From NCBI GenBank assembly GCA_017615595.1, contig JAFZZT010000022.1, positions 1 to 44,383 of the forward strand: a stretch of DNA of 44,383 nt, given 5' to 3'. Positions 8,003-15,636 of the stretch are shown here, one piece after another. The notes below the pieces were generated by a model that was given only the letters and a program-made list of their open reading frames with translations, did not search any database and was not told the origin of the DNA. Positions within the stretch are counted from its first letter, which is position 1; every line of letters begins with the position of its first letter. Position numbers and translations under genes: made by a program. This DNA is from Bacteroidales bacterium (GTDB taxonomy: Bacteria > Bacteroidota > Bacteroidia > Bacteroidales > WCHB1-69).

Positions 8003-8035
8003 AAAGAGCTTCGGATTCCCGAGGCTCTTTTTTTT
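8003..8035 (+). terminator. rho-independent terminator of mutB
   Basis: A 12-bp stem (AAAGAGCTTCGG with the complementary CCGAGGCTCTTT, one G-U pair, 4-nt loop) is followed by a run of T to 8035. It starts 22 bp after the mutB stop and separates it from the convergent receptor gene. Confidence 0.9.
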
Positions 8036-8049
8036 CTCCCTATCGTGGA

Positions 8050-10143
8050 TTAGTGAAACTGATAATACATCTTGAGGCGGAAGCCGGATCCCTGCATCGG
8101 ATAGTTGCGCACAATCTCATAGTTGCGGTCGGAGAGATTCAACAACTCAAACTTGAAGCCGAGGGTGTGGCCCTTGATGAGAGACTCGTGCTGGATGGAC
8201 AGGCTGTGGTCTGCATAGCCCGCCACCAGATTGGCCGGAATGTTCTCCCCCAAGGCATAGCGATCCCCGCAGAGCATCAACGCATAGGAGACGGTGACGA
8301 AAGGCAGATGGATGGTGGCAGACACCGACCCGGACCAGCGCGGGGTGTAGGGTATCTGATGCCCGTAGGTAGGATACCCCGGATCGGTGCGGTCCACCGC
8401 ATACTGATAGGTACAGCTGCCATGGATGATCAGCAGATAGTCACGCTTGATCGTATATATGGCATTGAGGGTCATCTCGGCACCGGCAATATGCACCAGC
8501 CCGTAGTTGAGCATACTCCACGAGAAGAGGTTGTGCGTGGGGAAGGCCACGATCTTGTCCCTTACAATATTATAATACCCATCCAACGTGACCGCCATAT
8601 TGAAGGTGCCGCGCCACAGCTTGGGCGTCTCCACGATGAGGCCAAGGTCCCACTGCTGCGTCTTCTCCGGCTTCAGCCACAGGTTGCCGACCTCCCGATA
8701 GTAAAGGTCGTTGAATGTCGGCATCCGGAAGATGTCCTTGTAGAAAGCACGCAGCTGGATGTGCTTGTGGGCTCGCCAAGAGATGCTCAAGGCCGGCGAG
8801 AGATGCAAGAAAGCCTTTCCGACCGCGGTGTCCTGCGCCATGTTGTTGACCGTGGTAAAGAGCAGGTTTCCGTTGATGGTCACCGGCCGACTGTCGTAAC
8901 GCGCACTCAAGGCGGTCAGCGTGGTGAAACGGGCAGGATGCTCGTAGTCGATATTGGCGGACTCCAGCTGGTTGTAGAACAGGTCGTTGGCCAGACCTAA
9001 GTGAAGGTCGTGGCGCAACACCCGACCCGGCTCTTCCCCTTTTTGGTGCAAGGGGGCGAAGCTGACCGCATTGGAGACGTATCCCTCGTATTGCTGATAG
9101 GTGTTATCCAGACAGTGGGCCTCGTTGAGATAGGCAGAGTCCACATAATGGGTGTAGTCGGAATTGAACTTGGCATTGAGCAGGTAGCTCCATCGGCTGT
9201 TGAACCATTTCCGGTAGGTCATCTGCCCGAAATAATTGAAGTTGTGCAATCGCTGTTTGGCATCGAGATTATAGAAGATGGTCGCATTGGGCAGACCAAG
9301 GTCGGAGTCATAGCCGTAAACCTTGAAAGAGAGCTGTTCCCCTTGTTTCAACTGTACCAGCACATTGGCCTCCACATCCCAGGTCTTGATGTCCGTATTC
9401 TGCCTCTCCTCGTGCGAGATGCTGTCGGTAACCCCGCCATAGTGCAGGAGATAGGGATAGTCTCCGCGAGACCTCAAAAAACGACCGCTCAGATTCCACA
9501 ACACATATCGCTGGGGGTTCTTTTCACTCGGCATCAAACTGGTGAGTTGAAAGAACGGGGACACCAGTCCATAAGAGCCTGTGACGCAAGAGGCTTTGAC
9601 TTGAATACGCTCATCCGGGTCGGGAAGGGTATGGAAAGTGGTCAGTTTGAGGAGGTTGCTGTATGAGTGCACCCGCGCCGGCAGAAGGATCTGCTCGTCA
9701 GTGCCAACGGTCAGCGCGATAGAGCCGAGTTTTTCCAAGGAATACTTTCCCAAATCAATTTGGCCTGTCTGGCAGTCGGTGAGCGGGACGCCGTCATAGA
9801 GCACGCCGGTGTGCTGGGAGCCCAACCCGCGCACCGAGACGGTCTTCATGCCGCCGATGCCGCCGTAATCCTTGACCACCACGCCTGACATGAACTTCAG
9901 CGCATCAGAGAGCTGAAGGGTGGGCAGGTGCTGGATCTCTTTGGCCGACAGTGTCTGGATGGCTGCCGTGGAGAATTGGGCCAGCGACCCCTGGCTCCCC
10001 TCGCCCTGGATGAGCACCTCGTTGAGTTGCTTCGACTGGGTGCTGTCCAGCTGAGCCAATGCCCCGAACGACATGACAAACAAGAGAACGCCAAGAGACA
10101 GCATCCTCTTCAAAAACCGATATGGGAAAGTACCCCAATGCAT
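8050..10143 (-). CDS. TonB-dependent outer-membrane receptor
   Basis: 697 residues. The signal peptide ends near FGALAQ (residue 31). A plug domain follows (QLNEVLIQG; LSDALKFMSGVVVKDYGGIGGMKTVSVRG; VLYDGVPLTDCQTGQIDL) and then a long barrel ending in FRLKMYYQFH, with a terminal aromatic region. There is no N-terminal carboxypeptidase-like domain and no SusD partner, so it is not a glycan-utilisation SusC. BtuB-like receptors have this length, and it faces the B12-dependent mutase, but no cobalamin riboswitch is seen and it sits 17 bp behind the GDP-mannose gene, so substrate is unresolved. A Met at codon 14 is an alternative start. Confidence 0.88.
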   Translation of the reverse strand: MHWGTFPYRFLKRMLSLGVLLFVMSFGALAQLDSTQSKQLNEVLIQGEGSQGSLAQFSTAAIQTLSAKEIQHLPTLQLSDALKFMSGVVVKDYGGIGGMKTVSVRGLGSQHTGVLYDGVPLTDCQTGQIDLGKYSLEKLGSIALTVGTDEQILLPARVHSYSNLLKLTTFHTLPDPDERIQVKASCVTGSYGLVSPFFQLTSLMPSEKNPQRYVLWNLSGRFLRSRGDYPYLLHYGGVTDSISHEERQNTDIKTWDVEANVLVQLKQGEQLSFKVYGYDSDLGLPNATIFYNLDAKQRLHNFNYFGQMTYRKWFNSRWSYLLNAKFNSDYTHYVDSAYLNEAHCLDNTYQQYEGYVSNAVSFAPLHQKGEEPGRVLRHDLHLGLANDLFYNQLESANIDYEHPARFTTLTALSARYDSRPVTINGNLLFTTVNNMAQDTAVGKAFLHLSPALSISWRAHKHIQLRAFYKDIFRMPTFNDLYYREVGNLWLKPEKTQQWDLGLIVETPKLWRGTFNMAVTLDGYYNIVRDKIVAFPTHNLFSWSMLNYGLVHIAGAEMTLNAIYTIKRDYLLIIHGSCTYQYAVDRTDPGYPTYGHQIPYTPRWSGSVSATIHLPFVTVSYALMLCGDRYALGENIPANLVAGYADHSLSIQHESLIKGHTLGFKFELLNLSDRNYEIVRNYPMQGSGFRLKMYYQFH

Positions 10144-10160
10144 CGGAAACCTATTGGTGT

Positions 10161-11255
10161 TTAGACATACTTATTGCCGAAGTCGGTCTGCACATCCGTG
10201 ACAAACTGCCGGATCTGCTGTTCGTCCGATTTCTGACATATCAAGAGCACCTCATCCGTGTCCACGACAATATAATCTTCCAATCCTTGGATGACGGCCA
10301 CCTTCTTGTCTGCCATCTGGATGATGCACTTGGAGGTATCATAGAGGCGAACACGCGACCCCTTGACACTATTAAGATTGGTATCCTTTTTGCTCAGCTC
10401 GTACAGAGAGCCCCAGGTGCCCACATCCGACCAGCCGAAATCCGCGGCATAGACGCGCACGTTGCTGGCTTTCTCCATAATGCCGTAGTCGATAGAGATA
10501 TTGCGGCAGACCTGATAGATCCGGTCGATGAACTCCTCCTCTTCCGGGGTGTTGTAGATTCCTTCCCCCTCTTTGAACAAATCGTCGATATCGGGCAGAA
10601 ATTCCTCGAACTGCTTTTGGATGGTAGGCAGAGACCACATGAAGATGCCAGCATTCCAGAGGAAATCACCGCTCTCGATGAAGCTCTTGGCCATCTCCAA
10701 AGCCGGTTTTTCGGTAAAGGTCTTGACTTTGTATATAGAATTATTGCGTGGATATACCTGTTCCTCATCATATTGGATATAGCCGTAACCGGTATTAGGA
10801 GACGATGGACGGATGCCGATGGTGAGCAGACACTGGTCTTCGGTGGCCGCCTGCATACCTTTCAACACCACATCTTTAAAGACATCTTCTATGAGAATAA
10901 GATGGTCAGAAGGGGCCACCACAATGGTAGCATTAGGGTTCTTGGATCTGATTTTGTAGTTGGCGTAAGCGATGCAGGGAGCGGTATTGCGGCGATAGGG
11001 TTCCAGCAGGATACGGTCCTCCGAGACCAAGGGCAATTGCTCCTGGACCAGGTGCTTATAGGCTTTGCTGGTGACGATGTAAATATTTTCGGGCGGACAT
11101 ATCTGGACAAAACGGTTGAATGTCTTTTGAATCATCGTGGAACCGTCACCAAAGATGTCCAGGAATTGTTTGGGAAGAGCGCTGGAACTCATGGGCCAGA
11201 AGCGGGCTCCAATGCCGCCAGCCATGATCACACAATAATAATTCGGATTGAGCAT
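10161..11255 (-). CDS. manC: mannose-1-phosphate guanylyltransferase
   Basis: 364 residues. It makes GDP-mannose from mannose-1-phosphate and GTP for surface glycans. The nucleotidyltransferase signature is at the N-terminus (MAGGIGARFWPMS, 11-23, then PKQF), followed by LEPYRRNTAPCIAYA, VVAPSDHLI, the GYGYIQY segment, KTFTEKP and NAGIFMW, all typical of GDP-mannose pyrophosphorylases. It lacks the C-terminal isomerase cupin of long bifunctional enzymes. First gene of a two-gene unit with the receptor; a TATTTTTG box lies about 76 bp upstream with a hairpin in the leader. Confidence 0.93.
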   Translation of the reverse strand: MLNPNYYCVIMAGGIGARFWPMSSSALPKQFLDIFGDGSTMIQKTFNRFVQICPPENIYIVTSKAYKHLVQEQLPLVSEDRILLEPYRRNTAPCIAYANYKIRSKNPNATIVVAPSDHLILIEDVFKDVVLKGMQAATEDQCLLTIGIRPSSPNTGYGYIQYDEEQVYPRNNSIYKVKTFTEKPALEMAKSFIESGDFLWNAGIFMWSLPTIQKQFEEFLPDIDDLFKEGEGIYNTPEEEEFIDRIYQVCRNISIDYGIMEKASNVRVYAADFGWSDVGTWGSLYELSKKDTNLNSVKGSRVRLYDTSKCIIQMADKKVAVIQGLEDYIVVDTDEVLLICQKSDEQQIRQFVTDVQTDFGNKYV

Positions 11256-11287
11256 AAGCTTTCTAAATAGTTCAACAATAACAAATT

Positions 11288-11321
11288 AGCGTCCGCCATC
11301 ATCGCAATGGCGGAGCGCTTT
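11288..11321 (-). other. hairpin in the manC leader; rest of 11256-11558 without genes
   Basis: AGCGTCCGCCAT and ATGGCGGAGCGCT pair over 11 bp with one bulge and a 7-nt loop. Because the -7 box at 11331-11338 lies upstream on the minus strand, this stem falls inside the manC 5' leader. No U-tract follows in the manC direction, so it is not an evident terminator. In the remainder of the 303-bp gap (11339-11558) I see only AT-rich sequence and nothing assignable. Confidence 0.5.
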
Positions 11322-11330
11322 AATTTTTGG

Positions 11331-11338
11331 CAAAAATA
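11331..11338 (-). promoter_or_regulatory. -7 box of manC promoter (TATTTTTG)
   Basis: On the minus strand this reads TATTTTTGCC, a match to TAnnTTTG. It is embedded in an 18-bp stretch (11330-11347) identical to the one before lgt at 33470-33487. Confidence 0.6.
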
Positions 11339-11558
11339 CGTTTTTTTCGGGAATAAATGGCAGGCGAAAAAGAAGGAAATGCCGCAGAAACCATTCCATT
11401 ATTTTTTATTTTTTGTCATGTACTAATCAGACTGCCTTGTAATGGATTTGAGAAGGGGAAAAACGGAGTGGATTTCGGAGAATTTTTCAAAAAAATGAGT
11501 TTTGTGCGCAAATGAATATCGGGAACAAAACACCCTGAGCAAAGATGATTCTAACGAT

Positions 11559-12485
11559 TTAATTAACAACAACTTTTGTGGCATAGTCGTCCGCGCGGAC
11601 AACATAGAATCCCTTTTGCAATGGGATGAAATGCTTGCCTGAGGACATTCTTCCGCCATATACCGTTTGGCCTAACATATTCACCACCTCAACATTGCTG
11701 AAATCCGAGATGGCCGTTACATATAATCCGCCAGGTGCATTTTGTACGGTAAAATTGGGATTCTTGGCTTCGTGAACGCCCACATTCCCTGGCAGAATTT
11801 CCAAAAACTCCGTCACAATTCCCCCGCCCGCTGTCACTATGGACAGACTGTCAGGATTGAAATACGCTCCTTCTGGGATGGCGATATGGCTGTCTATCAG
11901 TTGGAATCCTGAAATATGACCAATGCATCTGGTGGCAGTGACTACAAGCCTGCTATTGTCTATAACCAACGTTGTTGTGTCTCCTGTTCCCACGTTTGTT
12001 ATTGGGCAAAAAATTCCTGTTGTGTATTGGGAACTCATGCATATTCTGACGTCAGCGCCTTGGCATATTCTGATAGAGGTGGTGCCTAAATCGCCACATA
12101 TCCCCCAGCATTGTCCATTGAGAGTCAAAGAACCCGGTCCTTTGATGTCAAAATCTCCTTCCAGAAACGCAATGGGGACCAATCCGACAACCACGTTGTC
12201 GCCGATCAATTCAATGGTGAATCTCTGGTTCCTGCCGCTTATATATATCGAACGTCCACCATCAATGTAGTCGGGAGGAGATACATATTCGCTGATGTAA
12301 GCGTTTTGCAGCGTGAGCGTGCGCGTTGTGGAGTCGTAGCGGACAGTCCCGGAGATATAGTCGCTGGTGATGTTGTCCTGATTGTCAGGCGACACCTGCA
12401 CATCGGCAATTTGGATAAATGGATACTGGGCAAGTGCTCCCAATCCCAGAGACATTAACATGAAAAACGTAACTATTCTTTTCAT
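11559..12485 (-). CDS. T9SS-secreted protein with type A C-terminal sorting domain
   Basis: 308 residues. The signal peptide ends at ALAQ (residue 19). The middle is beta-rich with GTVRYDSTTRTLTLQNAYI, GPGSLTLNG and GICGDLG, a repeat style I associate with secreted Bacteroidales proteins of parallel-beta character. The last about 80 residues form a type A sorting domain: FTVQNAPGGLYV, VEVVNMLGQTVYGG, KGFYVVRADDYATKVVVN. So it is probably exported through the T9SS and attached to the cell surface or released. No catalytic motif is evident. Monocistronic: gaps of about 300 bp and 900 bp on either side. Confidence 0.85.
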   Translation of the reverse strand: MKRIVTFFMLMSLGLGALAQYPFIQIADVQVSPDNQDNITSDYISGTVRYDSTTRTLTLQNAYISEYVSPPDYIDGGRSIYISGRNQRFTIELIGDNVVVGLVPIAFLEGDFDIKGPGSLTLNGQCWGICGDLGTTSIRICQGADVRICMSSQYTTGIFCPITNVGTGDTTTLVIDNSRLVVTATRCIGHISGFQLIDSHIAIPEGAYFNPDSLSIVTAGGGIVTEFLEILPGNVGVHEAKNPNFTVQNAPGGLYVTAISDFSNVEVVNMLGQTVYGGRMSSGKHFIPLQKGFYVVRADDYATKVVVN

Positions 12486-12611
12486 ATCTTGTTGATTTTA
12501 TAGTGAATAATAATTTTCCAAAACAATTATCCTCGATCCTCTCAATTGTTTTCATACTCCAGCACGCTGTTCTTGCAATTTATTATGCTTGTTGTCTGCC
12601 GTATTTGGCGG

Positions 12612-12619
12612 CAAAGATA
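12612..12619 (-). promoter_or_regulatory. -7 box (TATCTTTG) for the T9SS cargo gene
   Basis: The minus strand reads TATCTTTGCC, matching TAnnTTTG, 126 bp before the ATG at 12485. This predicts a leader of about 120 nt. No clear -33 element was found. Confidence 0.5.
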
Positions 12620-12675
12620 CTATCTTTCTCTGAATATTTTTATACACCATCCCAGAAATATGTTGCTTCATTCCT

Positions 12676-12700
12676 AAAATATGACGATTCGCCATATTTT
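12676..12700. repeat. hairpin, 8-bp arms (AAAATATG / CATATTTT)
   Basis: Perfect 8-bp arms enclose a 9-nt centre that can add two more pairs (CG/CG). It lies 12 bp from the 28-bp palindrome. Confidence 0.6.
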
Positions 12701-12712
12701 TCTGAACGTCAT

Positions 12713-12740
12713 GTAGAGACGTTCCATGGAACGTCTCTAC
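12713..12740. repeat. perfect 28-bp palindrome (GTAGAGACGTTCC arms)
   Basis: GTAGAGACGTTCCA is followed directly by its exact reverse complement, with no spacer. A closely similar palindrome (GTAGAGACGTTGCA with its complement) is, to my knowledge, a common dispersed element in cyanobacterial genomes and similar words occur in uncultured Bacteroidota. It is probably a dispersed REP-like element or remnant of one, not a local regulator. Confidence 0.85.
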
Positions 12741-12906
12741 GAACCCCTCCGTCTTGCCAACAATTCAACGCGCCATTTCTCATTGGGACTTATATACTTG
12801 ATGGCGTCCAGTATGGTTATGACTCAATGTGTTTCGCAAATTGATAATTGCTTGGTAGAAGAAGGGAAAAGCATCTTGGCAATTGACTCCCCAAAATATA
12901 ATTCTC

Positions 12907-12932
12907 CAACTTTTCTCTTGATAGAAAAGTTG
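12907..12932. repeat. hairpin, perfect 10-bp arms (CAACTTTTCT / AGAAAAGTTG)
   Basis: The arms enclose a 6-nt loop. It sits 12 bp outside the larger inverted-repeat element at 12945-13124 and may belong to the same unit. Confidence 0.7.
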
Positions 12933-12944
12933 ACAAAAGATCAA

Positions 12945-13124
12945 GCCGACATGAATGCCGCCCGCTCTGTCCGCCCTCTGACAGCGGCGGCAAACGTGAA
13001 CAAAAATGCAGCATATAGCAAAAGGGAAGTCACACGGAAGGCATGCATTTTTGTAAACGCAAGCGCCTTTGCACGCCGCTGTCAGAGGCCGGACATTCAC
13101 GCCGCGTCCGCACCGCATGTCGGC
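12945..13124. mobile_element. MITE-like element, 180 bp, imperfect inverted repeat
   Basis: Termini are GCCGACATG (12945-12953) and CATGTCGGC (13116-13124). Inside, 12969-12989 pairs with 13074-13094 at 20 of 21 positions, GCAAA (12990) pairs with TTTGC (13068), and CAAAAATGCA (13001-13010) pairs with TGCATTTTTG (13044-13053). Nested collinear complementarity over most of its length, with no coding capacity, is the form of a miniature inverted-repeat element or long structured repeat. No target-site duplication is obvious. Confidence 0.6.
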
Positions 13125-13279
13125 ATCCCCACCCGCGTGCTCTATGGGCAGGTGTTTCGGTAAAGCATTGTGAGATTAAAGAAGAACTGTTGATTTTGCC
13201 GTTGGCCTCATCTTTGTTGTGCCATCATGTATATAAGTACCTTTATTTTTTCCGCAAAAACTGGTGCTTATATCATAAT

Positions 13280-13313
13280 AACGGCACCTGAAACAGAAGC
13301 TCCAGGTGCCGTT
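13280..13313 (-). terminator. possible terminator hairpin after the 288-aa lipoprotein gene
   Basis: AACGGCACCTG and CAGGTGCCGTT form a perfect 11-bp stem with a 12-nt loop, 67 bp past the stop at 13381. The following minus-strand bases (ATTATGATAT) make only a weak U-tract. Confidence 0.5.
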
Positions 13314-13380
13314 GTGTGGGGTTTACCAATAAAGATGGTATTTTGTCAGAAACCTTCAAAGGTTCCCTATAGAAACCGGA

Positions 13381-14247
13381 TTAGTTCTTGTATTCAAACT
13401 CCGTTACGGTTGTTTGATTGTTGCTTATCAACTTGCGGCTTACAGGGTATTTTCCTTCGTAGCTGTATTCATAATTGGCCAACGAGGTGGCAGTCTGACC
13501 GGCAGAGGTCACCATAGACTCCATTAAAACGATGTTGTTCTGAGAGAAGTAGCCGTTCGCGATATTGTTTTCAAAGAAGATCTCCGTCATGGCTCCGTAG
13601 AAAGGATTGGCCATCTTGTCATACTCAGCCTTCAGGGTGATGGTTTGGTCGGAACTGGTATTGGTTCTCAACAATTTAACAAGGTTGTTTTTATCCCAGG
13701 TCAGTTCGTAATTGGAGGTAACCGTTGACTTAGGATTCTCACAAGGATAAGCTTGGGAAATGGCATCCACCATCGTGATGATCTCGTTGGGAAGAACATA
13801 TTGCAAAGGATTGATCATAATATCAACGGCATCCTTGCCAGCGAAATAGGTATCGGTGATGCGGGAGATTTTACCATTCTCGTAGGTGAAGGAATAGGTG
13901 TCAATCAAATTTCCGTTGCTGTACAGCGCCACCTCTTTCAACTGGTTTCCCTGGTATGTATAGTCAACATAAAGATTGGAAGAATAGACATTCATACGCA
14001 CCAGTCTTTTCTTTTCGTAGGAGAAATTGAGGGTGTAGGCCAGGGCGCCGTCTGAATAATAGTCGATCTTGTCTAAGGTGTTGTCGCTGTTCCAGCTCCA
14101 ACTTTCCTCCAGATTGCGGGCTCCATTAGCATCGGTAAAATAAATCTTGCTGATTTTCTTGGCAGGATTGTAAACACCTTCTTTTTCACAAGAAACAAAA
14201 AGCATGGCTACACATGCGATGACGAGAATTGATAAGATTTTTTTCAT
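13381..14247 (-). CDS. predicted lipoprotein with YD/RHS-like beta repeats, unknown function
   Basis: 288 residues. The N-terminal signal ends in a lipobox (LFVSC, Cys20), so it should be lipidated and envelope-bound. The body is a series of short beta hairpins such as NTLDKIDYYSDGALAYTLNF and NQLKEVALYSNGNLIDTYSF, resembling YD-repeat sequence. No catalytic motif. Starts 39 bp after plsC ends, with no promoter seen between, so probably expressed from the plsC promoter. Confidence 0.75.
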   Translation of the reverse strand: MKKILSILVIACVAMLFVSCEKEGVYNPAKKISKIYFTDANGARNLEESWSWNSDNTLDKIDYYSDGALAYTLNFSYEKKRLVRMNVYSSNLYVDYTYQGNQLKEVALYSNGNLIDTYSFTYENGKISRITDTYFAGKDAVDIMINPLQYVLPNEIITMVDAISQAYPCENPKSTVTSNYELTWDKNNLVKLLRTNTSSDQTITLKAEYDKMANPFYGAMTEIFFENNIANGYFSQNNIVLMESMVTSAGQTATSLANYEYSYEGKYPVSRKLISNNQTTVTEFEYKN

Positions 14248-14286
14248 AATGATTTTAATTTAAGATGAACGTTATAGATTATTTTG

Positions 14287-14868
14287 TTATTTCTTCTTCA
14301 ACCACTCGGGGTGAGCGTAGGGTTTGTCCTCCAGATTGAACTTGCCCTTGTTCCAGCCTTTCATGCCGTAATAGTATTGCAGGATTTCTTCAATATCTTT
14401 GTCATAATCTCCTGTAGGGTAGAAGATTTTGCCCACGCCCATCGTGCGGCTCACATAGTCGATATGGCTGCAGAAAATGGGTACGCCGGCACCCAAGGCA
14501 ATATAGTAGAAGCCCTTTTTCCAGGTCTCCACCCGTTTGCGGGTGCCTTCCGGACAGATCAGGAAGGCCACCTCGTCGCGACTGTTGATGAGATCGACAG
14601 CATACGACACAAAGTTGGTGGCATGTTTGCGGTCCACCGGCACACAACCGATGCGTTTCAAGATTCCCTTGAGGGGAAACACGAAAAACTCCTTCTTCAT
14701 CACCATGGCCATCTTCAGACGCAGCCAGCGGATGCAGATCATGCCGTAGAAGAAGTCGATAATACTGGTATGCGGTGCCATGATGATGACACACTTCTTG
14801 ACGGGTATCTGCTCGTAGCCCACAGGACGAAAGCGGAACAGCCACATTAGAAAACGGTAGAATTTCAT
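14287..14868 (-). CDS. PlsC-like 1-acylglycerol-3-phosphate acyltransferase family protein
   Basis: 193 residues. It shows the acyltransferase box HTSIIDFF (HxxxxD, the catalytic pair), GCVPVDR, and CPEGTRKR (EGTR substrate box) in the usual order. The family transfers acyl chains to lysophosphatidate or related lipids at the inner membrane; at this short length with little N-terminal membrane anchor the exact acceptor is open. Its own TAnnTTTG box lies just upstream, separating it from truB. Confidence 0.88.
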   Translation of the reverse strand: MKFYRFLMWLFRFRPVGYEQIPVKKCVIIMAPHTSIIDFFYGMICIRWLRLKMAMVMKKEFFVFPLKGILKRIGCVPVDRKHATNFVSYAVDLINSRDEVAFLICPEGTRKRVETWKKGFYYIALGAGVPIFCSHIDYVSRTMGVGKIFYPTGDYDKDIEEILQYYYGMKGWNKGKFNLEDKPYAHPEWLKKK

Positions 14869-14887
14869 GTCAGTAGGTTTTAATCAG

Positions 14888-14895
14888 CAAACATA
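14888..14895 (-). promoter_or_regulatory. -7 box (TATGTTTG) for the plsC-like gene
   Basis: The minus strand reads TATGTTTG, an exact TAnnTTTG match, 20 bp before the ATG at 14868, in the 57-bp gap after truB. Confidence 0.55.
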
Positions 14896-14925
14896 TATAA
14901 TTTTTCTGTATGCCATAACAGAAAA

Positions 14926-15636
14926 TCATAGCAAAACGGGTTTGATGGCATTATCCACATGATAATCACCAATCATAGTACGTCGGAGGGCGGTGAGATG
15001 AGCGCCGGAGTCAAGCGCTGCCCCGAAATCGCGGGCGACAGAGCGGATGTAGGTACCTTTGGAGCAGCGGATGCGGAAATCGATGTCGGGCAGGGCAAAG
15101 CGCGTCAGCTCAAAGTCATAGATGGTGATCTTCTTGGTCTCCAGCTGGGCCTCCTCACCCTTACGGGCAAAGATATAAGCGCGGTGGCCGTTGTGGCGGA
15201 CGGCGGAGAAGATGGGTGGCACCTGATCCAGCTCGCCCGTGAAGCGCTGGGCTGTCTCCCTCGCCAGCTCTTCCGTGATATGCTCGTATGGATAGGTGGC
15301 GTCCACCGGATGCTCCAGGTCGAAGCTGGGCGTGGTGGCCCCCAGGCGGAAAGTGCCGGTGTATTCCTTGACCTGCTGCTGAATCTGGTCAATCCGTTTC
15401 GTCATCTTGCCCACACAGATAATGAGCAGGCCGGTGGCCAGCGGGTCGAGGGTGCCGGCATGGCCGACCTTTACTTTGCGATTGGCTTTGCGTTGTACGA
15501 TGCCGCGGACCTTGCCCACCATATCGAAGGAGGTGCACTGATAGGGTTTGTCGAAGAGCAGGATATCCTCCTCCACGTTGACTTCCAAGTCGGGGAGCTG
15601 GAAGACGGCGGCGTGAACGATCGGATTCTTTAGCAT
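14926..15636 (-). CDS. truB: tRNA pseudouridine55 synthase
   Basis: 236 residues from the ATG at 15636; a longer frame to 15732 lies inside uppP and is rejected, since MLKNPIV starts in an overlap with the uppP stop (ATGCTAA) typical of coupled genes. It isomerises U55 in the T-loop of tRNAs. Motif KVGHAGTLDPLATG carries the catalytic Asp64; then VKEYTGTFRLGATT, PPIFSAVRHNGHRAY and the CSKGTYIRSVARDFG segment appear. Last gene of the ftsX-DUF3098-uppP-truB operon. Confidence 0.95.
   Translation of the reverse strand: MLKNPIVHAAVFQLPDLEVNVEEDILLFDKPYQCTSFDMVGKVRGIVQRKANRKVKVGHAGTLDPLATGLLIICVGKMTKRIDQIQQQVKEYTGTFRLGATTPSFDLEHPVDATYPYEHITEELARETAQRFTGELDQVPPIFSAVRHNGHRAYIFARKGEEAQLETKKITIYDFELTRFALPDIDFRIRCSKGTYIRSVARDFGAALDSGAHLTALRRTMIGDYHVDNAIKPVLL

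Larger units (their letters stand above)
12486..13380. other. gene-free island with several inverted repeats
   Basis: About 0.9 kb with no credible coding sequence. The open frames here run through the inverted repeats and have no recognisable domain or start signal. It contains a promoter box for the leftward gene and at least five inverted repeats between 12676 and 13313, listed separately. It looks like a landing zone for small non-autonomous elements. Confidence 0.7.

Noticed and set aside
10144-10160. Cobalamin riboswitch before the TonB receptor
   Set aside because: The gap to manC is only 17 bp, so there is no room; nothing resembling a B12 box was seen upstream of manC either.
12726-13163. 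145-aa open frame in the hairpin island
   Set aside because: It runs through the palindrome and inverted-repeat element, has no recognisable domain or start signal, and its protein is low-complexity translation of repeats.
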